Shown piece by piece: positions 32,775 to 42,202 of a DNA stretch of 64,000 nt (its first letter is position 1; every line of letters begins with the position of its first letter). Source of the stretch: Pseudalkalibacillus sp. SCS-8 (GTDB taxonomy: Bacteria; Bacillota; Bacilli; Bacillales; Fictibacillaceae); contig NZ_CP143541.1 of the NCBI RefSeq assembly GCF_040126055.1, positions 1,178,001 through 1,242,000 of the forward strand, read 5' to 3'. Both the position numbers and the translations under genes were made by a program. The notes under the pieces are model-generated. The model worked only from the letters and a program-made list of their open reading frames with translations, was not told the DNA's origin and ran no database searches.

Positions 32775-34775
32775 ATGGATCAAAGAAAAGGTGTACAAAT
32801 CGATGATTTATTAAGACTGAAATTCGTAAGTGATCCTCAATTATCTCCTGATGGAAAACGTTTAGCTTACGTTGTTAAAGAGATTAACGATGATAAAAAA
32901 TATCAATCTCATATTTATTTGATGGATGTTGAAACGAAGGATATGGTCCGTTGGACGAGCGGACCTTCCATGGATGTACATCCGAGATGGTCACCTGATG
33001 GCTCAAAGCTCTTATTCTTATCGAACAGATCTGAAAAGAAGATGCAGGCATTCGTCATATCTGCTAAAGGTGGAGAGCCCGAACAGGTAACAAAGGTGGA
33101 AAAAGGTATCTCCAATCCCTCATGGCATCCGGATGGCCAATCCATTTTATATGGATTCACCGTAGAGGAAGATCAGGATTCCGACGAAGCGTCATTAAAA
33201 GGACCTATTATTGTGGACAAATTGAAATACAAGGCGGATGGGGTACCAACTCTCACAACCCAATCATATGCGCATATCGCAATGGTTTCGTTGAAAACAG
33301 GGGATGTGCAAGTTCTGACTGAGGGTGACACAAACCATTATTACGCTAATTTCTCACATGATGGGAAAGCAATCGTTTATGCTCGATTTGCTGAAGACCA
33401 ACCAGGTTCATATATGAAATCGAAAATTTATCTTCAGGAATTTGGTGGAAAACCAGTTGCTATTTCAACGCTGAATGGAACTGTTTCTCATCCTGTATGT
33501 TCACCAGATGGTCGTTATATCGCTTATGTCGGACATAATCAAAAGTACGGACCTGCTACTTATAATGAAATCTGGGTATACAATCGGGAAAAAGGGACCA
33601 CACAATGTCTGACAGATAAGCTCGACATCCAGATAGGAGATGTGATGATCAGCGACTTGCACTCAGTTGAAGCATCTCCGAATATGAAATGGTGTCATAA
33701 CAGTGAGAAGCTATATTTCCTGGCGAGTGAATTTGGTAACACGGAGCTTTATTCCATCGATCTGTATGGAAATGTTGAAAAGATTGTAGAAGGTGATCGT
33801 CATATTTTCCAATATGCAATGGATGATGACTCCAAGGATGTGTATTTAGCTGTAAGCACACCATCTCATCCGGGAGATTTGGTAAGACATGATATTAACA
33901 GCCTTTTGGAGGAACCGATAACGTTCCATAATGAAGACCTGTTAAGCAATATCACGTTGTCAGTCCCTGAGCCTATCCAGTATGCTAGCCAAGATGGAAC
34001 AGTCATCCATGGCTGGATGCTGAAGCCGAATGATTTCGTGAGTGGAAAAAAGTATCCAATGATTCTCTATATTCATGGCGGACCACACATGATGTACGGG
34101 AATACATTCTTCCATGAATTCCAGGTGTTGACTGCCAAAGGCTATGCTGTCCTTTATCTTAACCCGAGAGGGAGTCATGGTTACGGACAGACCTTCGTGG
34201 ATGGTTGCCGTGGTGATTATGGTGGAGGAGATTACCATGATCTGATGGCAGGAGTTGATCATGCTCTTGATTCCTATGACTGGATTGATCCAGAAGAGTT
34301 GTATGTTACTGGAGGCAGTTATGGTGGATTCATGACCAACTGGATCGTCGGAAGTACAAATCGGTTCAAAGCAGCCGTCACTCAGCGGTCAATCTGTAAT
34401 TGGCAAAGTTTTTATGGCGTAAGTGATATTGGGTACTTTTTTACAAAGGGCGAAATCGGTGCTCATATGGAAGAAGACCCTGAAAAGCTCTGGTATCATT
34501 CACCGATCAGGCTTGTGAAAAACGTCGAGACACCACTTCTTATCCTACATGGAGAGAAGGATTTCCGTTGCCCGATTGAACAGGCAGAGCAATTATACAT
34601 TGCTTTGAAGCACCAGAACAAGGCAACGCGACTTGTCCGATTCCCTGATGCGGATCACAACCTATCGAGAAATGGAGATCCATCCATGAGGATGGCAAGA
34701 CTAGAGCAAATTACAGGATGGTTTGATCATTATCGGGTAACCCCACAAACATCCAAGATGGTAAATGTTCAATAA
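32775..34775 (+). CDS. S9 prolyl oligopeptidase-family peptidase
   Basis: A 666-residue cytoplasmic serine peptidase (acylaminoacyl-peptidase type, like B. subtilis YuxL). The N-terminal 400 residues are a WD-like beta-propeller (repeated LSPDGKRLAYV, WSPDGSKLLFL, SPDGRYIAYVG). The alpha/beta-hydrolase domain carries the nucleophile in TGGSYGGFMTNW, the aspartate in LHGEKDFRCP and the histidine in PDADHNLSRNG. ATG 32775 follows AAAGGAGTG. It begins 21 bases after appC, so it is part of the same operon and probably degrades the imported peptides. Confidence 0.92.
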   Translation: MDQRKGVQIDDLLRLKFVSDPQLSPDGKRLAYVVKEINDDKKYQSHIYLMDVETKDMVRWTSGPSMDVHPRWSPDGSKLLFLSNRSEKKMQAFVISAKGGEPEQVTKVEKGISNPSWHPDGQSILYGFTVEEDQDSDEASLKGPIIVDKLKYKADGVPTLTTQSYAHIAMVSLKTGDVQVLTEGDTNHYYANFSHDGKAIVYARFAEDQPGSYMKSKIYLQEFGGKPVAISTLNGTVSHPVCSPDGRYIAYVGHNQKYGPATYNEIWVYNREKGTTQCLTDKLDIQIGDVMISDLHSVEASPNMKWCHNSEKLYFLASEFGNTELYSIDLYGNVEKIVEGDRHIFQYAMDDDSKDVYLAVSTPSHPGDLVRHDINSLLEEPITFHNEDLLSNITLSVPEPIQYASQDGTVIHGWMLKPNDFVSGKKYPMILYIHGGPHMMYGNTFFHEFQVLTAKGYAVLYLNPRGSHGYGQTFVDGCRGDYGGGDYHDLMAGVDHALDSYDWIDPEELYVTGGSYGGFMTNWIVGSTNRFKAAVTQRSICNWQSFYGVSDIGYFFTKGEIGAHMEEDPEKLWYHSPIRLVKNVETPLLILHGEKDFRCPIEQAEQLYIALKHQNKATRLVRFPDADHNLSRNGDPSMRMARLEQITGWFDHYRVTPQTSKMVNVQ

Positions 34776-34779
34776 CATA

Positions 34780-34830
34780 AAAGTCTGGTTCACCCCTTCG
34801 ATGAAACCTGAAGAGGAACCAGACTTTGTT
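34780..34830 (+). terminator. Terminator of the app-peptidase operon
   Basis: AAAGTCTGGTTC pairs perfectly with GAACCAGACTTT, with a 24-base loop and short T tail. Confidence 0.8.
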
Positions 34831-34906
34831 TATTATTTAGAACCTTCGTCGTAATATTTCAAGAATCAATATGCTACTAAATGAATTTAGTAAGGGGGAG
34901 AACCAT

Positions 34907-35011
34907 ATGGGGTGGTTTATCGTTGTCGTTTTACTTTACTTACCGATTCTTTACCGGATCCATTCCCGATTGCGAAAGCTAGAGGACGAGGTGAGACGCC
35001 TCAGACAATAG
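34907..35011 (+). CDS. Tiny membrane protein (34 aa)
   Basis: MGWFIVVVLLYLPILYRIHS is one membrane helix, followed by a charged coiled tail (RLRKLEDEVRRLRQ). TAAGGGGGAG precedes the ATG at good spacing. The single-helix plus amphipathic-tail layout resembles many Bacillus membrane microproteins of unknown role. Confidence 0.7.
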   Translation: MGWFIVVVLLYLPILYRIHSRLRKLEDEVRRLRQ

Positions 35012-35028
35012 GACAACAGAATTCACAG

Positions 35029-35068
35029 ACACTAAAAAGAATGGGATTTCCCCCATTCTTTTTAGTGT
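35029..35068. terminator. Bidirectional terminator
   Basis: ACACTAAAAAGAATGGG pairs with CCCATTCTTTTTAGTGT; it serves the tiny membrane gene on + and the RsbR gene on -. Confidence 0.92.
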
Positions 35069-35070
35069 TA

Positions 35071-35940
35071 TTATTTCACCTGCAATTGACGTTGAATGAA
35101 ACCGATGGCTTCAAGTGCTTTTTGCAGACTGCTATATGTCGTGATGTCTTTGAAATCAATGCCAAGAGAAACGACAGTCTGAGTCAATTCTGCACGCATG
35201 CCGGTAATAATTGTAGTTACACCCAATAATTTAAGAGCATTGACGACCCGGAACAGGTTGTGAGCAACCATCGTGTCAATGATGACAATACCAGAAAGGT
35301 CAATAATCAAGTACGTGACCTTTAGTTTACTGCATTGTTCTAGCGCTTTTTCAAGTATAAAGTGTGACCGTTCTTCATCAAGTTCCCCGATGATCGGCAA
35401 TACAGCCGCACCGTTACTTACAGGAACGATTGGCATTAGAAGTTGCTGGACATTTGCATGAGCTTTACGAACGACTTCCTTGTGGTCCGCAATATAAGCT
35501 AAACTGAAGCAATAAATACAACGGTCAAGGAGTGGATCAATGATTGAACAAATATCAATCACGTCCTCAATCGTCAGATGAACTTGCTCTGCTTCCTGTT
35601 TAAGGATTTGTAATATCGCTTTACGGAAAAAGCGCAACCCGTCCAATGATTCTTCAAGGGGCACATCTTCGTTGACAGCTAATTCTCCAGCTTTTTTGCT
35701 CCAATCCGTCACAAGTTCGAAATAGTATTTTTCATCGCCATAAACTGCTTCTCCTAAATAACGTACAAAAGTGGCAGTGAACTCCTCAGCTTCTTCTGCT
35801 GTCATAGAAGAAAAGGACCTGTTCTGGATCCTCTGGACAACCTCCGGATCTTCCACCATGCGTAACTCCATCGCAAGTTTGTTCACATCATACCGATTCT
35901 CTACAATCTTCTCACCTATGACTCTCAAATTCTCACGCAT
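35071..35940 (-). CDS. RsbR-type stressosome protein (STAS domain), paralogue 2
   Basis: A 289-residue RsbR paralogue: helical sensor domain (residues 1-165) and a STAS domain beginning LLMPIVPVSNGAAVLPIIGELDEERS. The phospho-threonine loop reads YLIIDLSGIVIIDTMVAHNLF and the second site region is TIITGMRAELTQTVVSLGID. Compared with paralogue 1 at 8.4 kb, the STAS domain is well conserved but the sensor domain differs strongly, as expected if the two sense different inputs. ATG after TGGAGGAAGC. No rsbS, rsbT or sigB nearby. Confidence 0.9.
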   Translation of the reverse strand: MRENLRVIGEKIVENRYDVNKLAMELRMVEDPEVVQRIQNRSFSSMTAEEAEEFTATFVRYLGEAVYGDEKYYFELVTDWSKKAGELAVNEDVPLEESLDGLRFFRKAILQILKQEAEQVHLTIEDVIDICSIIDPLLDRCIYCFSLAYIADHKEVVRKAHANVQQLLMPIVPVSNGAAVLPIIGELDEERSHFILEKALEQCSKLKVTYLIIDLSGIVIIDTMVAHNLFRVVNALKLLGVTTIITGMRAELTQTVVSLGIDFKDITTYSSLQKALEAIGFIQRQLQVK

Positions 35941-36066
35941 ACGTGCTTCCTCCAGTAAATTCAGTTATAAGGTAAGTATACACGATTTTAATTCCGAAAA
36001 TAAATATATAAGACAGCCTAGTACTTTCATAGTATAAAAGAGTACACAGTGAGAGGTGTTGCTCTT

Positions 36067-36201
36067 ATGAAAGGAATTGACTGGCAAATGGTTGCCTTCG
36101 TTACCGTATCACTGTTCCAGGATCATTGGATTTATTCCAAGCTTCCCAGGCTTTATTTCTATGAAAATAATCATCCTGCATCTAACGATCAAAAGCACTA
36201 G
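36067..36201 (+). CDS. Small ORF (44 aa, unknown)
   Basis: MKGIDWQMVAFVTVSLFQDH is followed by an aromatic-rich tail (WIYSKLPRLYFYENNHP). A mildly hydrophobic segment spans residues 7-16. AGAGGTG lies eight bases before the ATG. It lies 33 bases before pepF and may be co-transcribed. No family recognised. Confidence 0.5.
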   Translation: MKGIDWQMVAFVTVSLFQDHWIYSKLPRLYFYENNHPASNDQKH

Positions 36202-36234
36202 AAGTGGTGATAACCTAGAAAGCGAGGCACAGTA

Positions 36235-37929
36235 ATGACGTTCAGTGAGTACCACTATGAAAGACCAGATATGATTAAATTCAAGAAAGCATTTCTTGCA
36301 TTATTGAAGAAATTCGAACAAGCCTCAAGTAAAGTTGAACAAAATGAAAGAATGAAAGAAATCGTGCAATTGAGAACGGAATTTGAATCGATGATGACCA
36401 TTTGTTCAATTCGGCACTCCATAGATACAACGGATTCATTTTACAAACAAGAGAAGGATTTTTTTGATGAACAGGCACCTGTTTATGAAGGGTATGTAAA
36501 TCAGTTTTATAGGAAGCTTCTTCAGTCTAAGCATCGTTTTTATCTTGAGGAGGAATGGGGCTCGCAGCTCTTCAGGATTGCGATGCTATCCTTAAATACC
36601 TACTCCGAAGAAATTATGCAAGAGATGAAGGAAGAAAACAAACTGACAACACAATACTCTAAGTTGATTGCTTCTGCTAAAATTGAATTTGATGGGAAAC
36701 AACGGACCTTAGCCCAATTATCACCCTTCATTCAATCCAAGAACCGTAAAACAAGGAAACGGGCAAGTGAAGCGAAATATCATTTCTACGCAGAGCATGA
36801 GGAGGAGTTCGACCTTCTTTATGATCAACTAGTGAAGGTTCGTTCACGCATGGCACATAACCTTGGCTACTCGAACTTTATCCAGCTCGGTTATGATCGT
36901 TTATTAAGGGTGGATTATGGTGAATGCGAGGTTCAAAAATTCAGGGAGCAGGTGCTGAAACACATCGTGCCGATTTCTCAAAGGCTTTTCGAACGACAGA
37001 GAAGACGAATCGGCACACCAACCTTGACTTATTATGATTTACCGTTTAATTTTAAGTCGGGTAATCCGACACCGAAAGGGGACCCAGAGTGGATTATCAG
37101 GAATGGAAAAAGGATGTATGCAGAACTGTCTGCAGAAACTAATGAATTTTTCCAGTATATGAATGACAACGAATTGATGGATCTTGTGAACAAGCAAGGA
37201 AAACGTTCGGGTGGATATTGCACGTATATCAGTAAATATAAATCACCATTCATCTTCTCGAATTTTGTTGGTACCTCTCATGATATAGATGTTTTGACTC
37301 ATGAAGCAGGCCATGCCTTCCAGGTTTATTCCAGCAGGCATCTGACTATACCAGAATATGCTTTCCCAACGCATGAAGCTGCGGAAATTCATTCAATGAG
37401 TATGGAATTTTTTACATGGCCATGGATGAGGCTGTTCTTTGAGGAGGAAGCACCGAAATACTGGTTCAGTCATCTGAGTGGTGCACTGACATTCATCCCA
37501 TATGCAGCTGCTGTAGATGAGTTCCAGCACTTCGTGTACCAGAATCCAGAAATTTCTCCTGCAGAACGGAAAAGAGCATGGAGAAAGATTGAACGTAAAT
37601 ATCTTCCTCACCGTGATTACGAAGACAACGATTTTTTGGAGCGAGGTTGTTTTTGGTATCAGCAAGGTCATATTTTCAGAACACCTTTCTACTACATTGA
37701 TTATGCGTTGGCACAGATCTGTGCCATGCAGTTTTGGTGTAAAGCCTATGATGATTGGGAGCATGCGTGGTCGGAGTATTTATACCTTTGTAGACAGGGA
37801 GGAAGGATGTCGTTCACTGAACTTTTGAAAGGGGCGCGATTGAACTCTCCTTTTGAAGAAGACTGTGTCCAGTCTGTGGTTGCACCTATTGTTGAATGGT
37901 TGGAAGAGATCGATGACGCAGCCTTATGA
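36235..37929 (+). CDS. M3-family oligoendopeptidase (PepF-like)
   Basis: A 564-residue zinc metallopeptidase that cleaves oligopeptides in the cytoplasm. The zinc motif is VLTHEAGHAFQVYSS (HExxH form HEAGH), with the third ligand in FPTHEAAEIHSMSMEFF. Upstream helices (KNRKTRKRASEAKYHFYAEHEEEF and NLGYSNFIQLGYDRL) match the oligoendopeptidase F group. ATG after GAAAGCGAGG. Likely partner of the App peptide uptake system. Confidence 0.92.
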   Translation: MTFSEYHYERPDMIKFKKAFLALLKKFEQASSKVEQNERMKEIVQLRTEFESMMTICSIRHSIDTTDSFYKQEKDFFDEQAPVYEGYVNQFYRKLLQSKHRFYLEEEWGSQLFRIAMLSLNTYSEEIMQEMKEENKLTTQYSKLIASAKIEFDGKQRTLAQLSPFIQSKNRKTRKRASEAKYHFYAEHEEEFDLLYDQLVKVRSRMAHNLGYSNFIQLGYDRLLRVDYGECEVQKFREQVLKHIVPISQRLFERQRRRIGTPTLTYYDLPFNFKSGNPTPKGDPEWIIRNGKRMYAELSAETNEFFQYMNDNELMDLVNKQGKRSGGYCTYISKYKSPFIFSNFVGTSHDIDVLTHEAGHAFQVYSSRHLTIPEYAFPTHEAAEIHSMSMEFFTWPWMRLFFEEEAPKYWFSHLSGALTFIPYAAAVDEFQHFVYQNPEISPAERKRAWRKIERKYLPHRDYEDNDFLERGCFWYQQGHIFRTPFYYIDYALAQICAMQFWCKAYDDWEHAWSEYLYLCRQGGRMSFTELLKGARLNSPFEEDCVQSVVAPIVEWLEEIDDAAL

Positions 37930-38027
37930 TTCCTTAAAGGATAAGATTACAAACGTTGCAAACAGGGTACCCTACATAACAGTGTCTATACCAGAGTATA
38001 ATGTTTAATTTTAGGAGGAAAAGAAGC

Positions 38028-38741
38028 ATGAGTATTCATATTGGAGCAAATAAAGGCGACATCGCAGAAACGATTTTATTACCTGGAGACCCGTTAAGGG
38101 CGAAATATATCGCTGAGACATTTCTTGAGGATGTGACGTGCTACAACGAAGTACGTGGCATGCTCGGGTTTACAGGTACCTATAAAGGAAAAAGAATTTC
38201 TGTCCAGGGAACAGGTATGGGTGTACCGTCGATTTCCATTTATGCGCATGAACTGATTGACAGCTATGGGGTCAAGAATTTGATCCGAGTCGGAACATGT
38301 GGTGCTTATCAAAAGGACGTGAAGGTACGTGATGTCATCCTGGCAATGTCTGCCTCTACGGATTCATCAACGAACCGTCATCGTTTCGGAGGGATTGATT
38401 TTGCACCTACAGCCAACTTCGATCTACTCCATGATGCATACGGAAAAGCAGTAGAACGTGGTTTGGAAGTGAAGGTAGGAAACGTCTTTACAAGTGATAC
38501 GTTCTATAATGATACGATGGATCTTGCTAAGCAGCTGGCTGATTATCAGGTGCTTGCGGTAGAGATGGAGACATCTGCATTATACACCTTAGCGAACAAA
38601 TTCGGTGTAAATGCGCTTTCGGTATTGACGGTCAGTGACCATGTTTTCACCGGAGAATCAACGTCTTCAGAAGAACGCCAAAAAACATTCAACGATATGA
38701 TCGAAGTGGCATTGGATACAGCGGTCGAACATACATCATAA
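38028..38741 (+). CDS. deoD: Purine nucleoside phosphorylase DeoD
   Basis: A 237-residue hexameric-type purine nucleoside phosphorylase that splits purine (deoxy)nucleosides with phosphate. Landmarks are [30 protein letters not shown] (phosphate site), [42 protein letters not shown] and [11 protein letters not shown] (catalytic Asp). ATG 38028 follows TTAGGAGGAAAAG; the nine preceding codons of the longer frame contain this ribosome site. Confidence 0.96.
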   Translation: MSIHIGANKGDIAETILLPGDPLRAKYIAETFLEDVTCYNEVRGMLGFTGTYKGKRISVQGTGMGVPSISIYAHELIDSYGVKNLIRVGTCGAYQKDVKVRDVILAMSASTDSSTNRHRFGGIDFAPTANFDLLHDAYGKAVERGLEVKVGNVFTSDTFYNDTMDLAKQLADYQVLAVEMETSALYTLANKFGVNALSVLTVSDHVFTGESTSSEERQKTFNDMIEVALDTAVEHTS

Positions 38742-38751
38742 TAATAACGGG

Positions 38752-38783
38752 AAAAAAGCACTCGGACCTCGAGTGCTTTTTTT
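38752..38783 (+). terminator. Terminator after deoD
   Basis: AAAAAAGCACTCG pairs with CGAGTGCTTTTTTT across a short loop. Confidence 0.93.
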
Positions 38784-38831
38784 ATTTCTAGCTTGAAAAG
38801 GAATATAGAAGATTTAATCGAATAGTATAAA

Positions 38832-38845
38832 TGAGTGATTACTCA
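38832..38845. promoter_or_regulatory. Candidate TetR operator before the ABC operon
   Basis: TGAGTGATTACTCA is an inverted repeat (TGAGT-GATT-ACTCA), directly downstream of a TAGTATAAAT -10-like element and 30 bases before the ABC ATPase gene. The operon ends with a TetR gene, the probable ligand-responsive repressor. Confidence 0.65.
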
Positions 38846-38874
38846 CTTTTTTATTCCAGTAGAGAGGATGATGA

Positions 38875-39612
38875 TTGGTGGTAAATGAAAACATCATTCA
38901 GCTGACGGATTTGATGAAAAGATTTGGGAAGACGACTGTCATTCATAAAACGACGCTTGAAATCCGGAAGGGAGAGATATTTGGGATGCTTGGTCCTTCT
39001 GGTGCTGGTAAAACCACGCTTGTGAAGATGATTGCAGGAATCGAAAAACAGTCAAGTGGTGAGCTGAAGCTATTCGATATGAAAATGCCGTCTGCCCAAC
39101 CGATCCGGCATATTGGTTATATGGCACAAACCGATGGCCTGTACCATGACATTACCGGGGAAGAGAATCTAAGCTTTTTTGCCTCGATGTATCACCTGAA
39201 AGGGAAAGAGAAGAAGGAGCGTTTGGTCCATGTTCTTGATTTAGTGGATTTGACAGCTCATAGGAAAAAGCTTGTCAGACATTATTCAGGCGGGATGAAG
39301 CGTCGCTTATCACTCGCAGTCGCCCTGTTGCATGAACCAGATTTGATCGTGTTGGATGAGCCGACGGTTGGTATAGATCCGGTGTTAAGACAGTCCATAT
39401 GGAACGAATTATATAAGCTGAAAAAGAAGGGGATGACGATCCTTGTCACCACTCATGTCATGGATGAAGCAGAAAAGTGTGACCGACTGGCGATGATGAG
39501 GGAAGGGAAAATCATCGCTGTTGGAACTCCAGAAGAATTGAAGCAGAATACTGACACAAGCTCGATTGAAGAAGCATTCTTGCATTTTGGAGGTGTTCAA
39601 CATGCGAATTAA
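38875..39612 (+). CDS. ABC exporter ATP-binding protein
   Basis: A 245-residue ATPase: Walker A GPSGAGKTTL, Q-loop MAQTDGLYHD, signature HYSGGMKRR, Walker B LIVLDEPTVGID, H-loop VTTHVMDEAEKCDR. The sequence type is that of ABC-2 drug or lipid exporters. The start is a TTG after AGAGAGGATG. It overlaps the permease gene by 11 bases. Confidence 0.92.
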   Translation: MVVNENIIQLTDLMKRFGKTTVIHKTTLEIRKGEIFGMLGPSGAGKTTLVKMIAGIEKQSSGELKLFDMKMPSAQPIRHIGYMAQTDGLYHDITGEENLSFFASMYHLKGKEKKERLVHVLDLVDLTAHRKKLVRHYSGGMKRRLSLAVALLHEPDLIVLDEPTVGIDPVLRQSIWNELYKLKKKGMTILVTTHVMDEAEKCDRLAMMREGKIIAVGTPEELKQNTDTSSIEEAFLHFGGVQHAN

Positions 39613-40621
39613 AGCCTTGACCATACGAATCATCAAACAGTTCTTCCATGATAAACGAACCTTAGCGATGATGCTTGTCGCCCCTCTGTTGATCTTAACG
39701 ATCATATCACTGGTATTTAATGGGGAGGATGTTGTCCCAGTCATCGGTTCCGATCAACTACCAAAACCGATTGAGGATAAACTTAAAGAAGCAGATGTTG
39801 AATGGGAAGAAATAAAAGAGACTGAGTATGATGAGGCCTTTCAGGAAGGGATCCTCGATGCCTGGGTGACGATGGTGGACCAACAGCTTCATATTACTGT
39901 CGAGGGCAGTGACCCGGGAATGAGCCAGCGAATCCTAAGCCTCATCCAACGGTCTTTGCAATCTGAAGCTGGAGCGATGAAACAGCCAGAAATCGAGTAT
40001 TATTACGGTTCAGAAGACATGACGAGTTTTGATAACTTCGGTCCCGTCTTGATTGGATTCTTTGCATTCTTCTTCGTATTCTTGATTGCTGGCGTTTCGT
40101 TTTTGAGGGAAAGAACAGGGGGAACGTTAGAACGATTAATGGCGAGTCCGGTCAAAAAGTATGAGGTCGTGTCAGGTTACCTGTTAGGATTCGGGTTCTT
40201 CACGATCATCCAGTCTGTTTTGATTGTATTCTATTCCATATACGTCCTTGATCTTCTTATGATTGGCGATTTTCTTTGGGTGTTAGTCATAACATTACTT
40301 TGTGCATTCACAGCTTTGACACTTGGAACATTACTTTCGGCTTATGCGCAGAACGAATTGCAGATGATTCAATTCATCCCGATTGTCATCGTTCCTCAAG
40401 TTTTCTTTTCAGGTTTATTCGATCTGGAAGCCATATCTGATTGGGTGAGCTGGATCGGACCATTGACCCCGCTCTATTATGCAGCAGATGCGTTGAGGGA
40501 TGTTATGATAAGAGGACTGGGGTTTGAAGAGATTCGTTTGAACCTACTGGTCTTGTTCGGTTTTTCCCTTGTATTCTCAATTGCAAATATGATTGCACTG
40601 CGAAAGTATAGAAGCTTTTAG
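39602..40621 (+). CDS. ABC-2 type exporter permease
   Basis: A 339-residue permease with one N-terminal helix (MMLVAPLLILTIISLVF), a soluble extracytoplasmic domain of about 120 residues (VVPVIGSDQLPKPIEDKL...), and five C-terminal helices. FLRERTGGTLERLMASPVKKYE is the conserved ABC-2 cytoplasmic element. ATG 39602 follows GGAGGTG inside the end of the ATPase gene. Probably exports a drug or amphiphile. Confidence 0.9.
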   Translation: MRIKALTIRIIKQFFHDKRTLAMMLVAPLLILTIISLVFNGEDVVPVIGSDQLPKPIEDKLKEADVEWEEIKETEYDEAFQEGILDAWVTMVDQQLHITVEGSDPGMSQRILSLIQRSLQSEAGAMKQPEIEYYYGSEDMTSFDNFGPVLIGFFAFFFVFLIAGVSFLRERTGGTLERLMASPVKKYEVVSGYLLGFGFFTIIQSVLIVFYSIYVLDLLMIGDFLWVLVITLLCAFTALTLGTLLSAYAQNELQMIQFIPIVIVPQVFFSGLFDLEAISDWVSWIGPLTPLYYAADALRDVMIRGLGFEEIRLNLLVLFGFSLVFSIANMIALRKYRSF

Positions 40622-40651
40622 TACTCTTCAATAATAAAGGAGTTTTCCCAT

Positions 40652-41317
40652 ATGGATGTAAAAGGATGGGCTGATGAGTTTTACCAGCTGTTGGATGAAG
40701 AAAAAATGACGGAAAAGCAGAAGAAAATCGTGCAGGCTTCCATTGAGGTATTTGCTGAAAAAGGCTATGCGGGTTCTTCAACCTCTGAAATCGCTAAAAA
40801 AGCTGGTGTAGCAGAAGGGACCATTTTCCGGCATTATAAGACGAAGAAGGATCTGTTGCTCTCCATCGTAGCACCTGTCATGGCGAAGTTTATGGCTCCA
40901 TTCATCATTAAGGATTTGCATAAAGTGTTTGATCAGGAATTCGTTTCCTACGAACAATTCTTAAGGACATTATTCCTGAACAGACTTACTTTCATTAAAA
41001 AGCACTTAGCTGTGGTTAAGATCATGTTGCAGGAAATCCCTTTCCATCCAGAATTGAAGCAACAATTCCGAGAAACGGTCGTCGACCACGTCGTGGATAA
41101 GGTAGAAGAGACGATCGTGGTTTTCCAGGAAAAAGGGGAGTTGATTGATCTTCCTCCAATTTCAATTGTTCGTTTCACGGCATCTTCGCTTTTCGGGTAT
41201 TTAATCGGAAGATTCATCCTATTTCCTGAACATGAATGGAATGATGAACAAGCAGTAGAGCAAACCATACAGATGATTCTGTATGGTGTCCATCGTCGTC
41301 CGGAAACAGAAGAATAA
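40652..41317 (+). CDS. TetR-family transcriptional regulator
   Basis: A 221-residue TetR regulator. The helix-turn-helix is IVQASIEVFAEKGYAGSSTSEIAKKAGVAEGTIFRHYKTKKDLL (about 24-67); the rest is a ligand-binding domain. An unusual acidic 20-residue lead (MDVKGWADEFYQLLDEEKM) precedes it. ATG after AAAGGAG. It lies 30 bases after the exporter permease and very likely represses this operon through the TGAGT-N4-ACTCA site. Confidence 0.92.
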   Translation: MDVKGWADEFYQLLDEEKMTEKQKKIVQASIEVFAEKGYAGSSTSEIAKKAGVAEGTIFRHYKTKKDLLLSIVAPVMAKFMAPFIIKDLHKVFDQEFVSYEQFLRTLFLNRLTFIKKHLAVVKIMLQEIPFHPELKQQFRETVVDHVVDKVEETIVVFQEKGELIDLPPISIVRFTASSLFGYLIGRFILFPEHEWNDEQAVEQTIQMILYGVHRRPETEE

Positions 41318-41359
41318 AACCGAATGTGTTGAGGTATGTATGAGATAGAGGTGACCTAT

Positions 41360-42109
41360 ATGAACAAAAAAGTGATCATGCTTTATTTGTTTTCTGTCTT
41401 ATCCTACATTTTAATGATTGTTGTCAATGCAGCAGCTAATTTGCTGCCGCTAAACGGCCAAACGACCGGTGAGATATCAAATCGATTTCCTGTTCTCTTC
41501 ACTCCAGCAGGATATGTTTTTTCCATCTGGTCCGTCATCTATCTTCTGCTTGCAGTTTGGCTGGTCTATCTCCTTTTTCCGAAGAGTGTTAATCACAATG
41601 TCTTTCAAAAGACAGGTGTCTGGTTCATACTTAGTAGCCTGTTGAATACAGCTTGGATCATCCTTTGGCATTATGAGTATTTCAACTTGACGATCGTCGT
41701 AATGGTAGGGTTGCTTCTTACACTGATCATATTGTATTCCAAGATTCAACAGTCTTCAGGCAGAAATCTGTTAGACCGTCTTCCATTTTCGGTCTATCTT
41801 GCATGGATTTCCGTTGCTACCATCGTGAATACCGGTGTTGTCCTCCTGTATAACGACTGGAGTGGATGGGGGTTACCCGATGTCACATGGACGGTGATCC
41901 TGTTGATTGGTGGTACGTTGTTGGCGATTGGATTTGCTATGAAAAATGAGGACCTTGTTTATTCAATCGTATTCGCCTGGGCTTATATCGGTATTGCGGT
42001 GAAACAGAAAGACTATGAATCGGTTCAGTTTACAGCAGTGGGCATGGCGATTCTTCTAATCTTATTCGTAATTATCAGCTTCATTCGAGCCCGAAGGCCA
42101 AACGTGTAA
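41360..42109 (+). CDS. TspO/MBR-related tryptophan-rich membrane protein
   Basis: A 249-residue protein with about seven membrane helices. The segment VNAAANLLPLNGQTTGEISNRFPVLFTPAGYVFSIWSVIY is characteristic of the TspO-related 'tryptophan-rich sensory' group in Bacilli (compare the ANxLPLNG and FTPAGYxFSIW motifs). Longer than classical TspO (about 160). Ligand and role unknown. ATG 41360 after GAGGTGA. Confidence 0.78.
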   Translation: MNKKVIMLYLFSVLSYILMIVVNAAANLLPLNGQTTGEISNRFPVLFTPAGYVFSIWSVIYLLLAVWLVYLLFPKSVNHNVFQKTGVWFILSSLLNTAWIILWHYEYFNLTIVVMVGLLLTLIILYSKIQQSSGRNLLDRLPFSVYLAWISVATIVNTGVVLLYNDWSGWGLPDVTWTVILLIGGTLLAIGFAMKNEDLVYSIVFAWAYIGIAVKQKDYESVQFTAVGMAILLILFVIISFIRARRPNV

Positions 42110-42202
42110 TCGTCGGAATATTGTGAAATATTATTGACTTTACTGTTCCTTCGTGTGTACGATAAATCCATAGATAACCCTCAAATGGACGGAGGAAGTT
42201 GG

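Noticed and set aside
34912..35229. 105-codon plus-strand ORF across the terminator and RsbR gene
   Set aside because: It is antisense to RsbR and lacks a ribosome site; the 34-residue ORF at 34907 is the supported gene.
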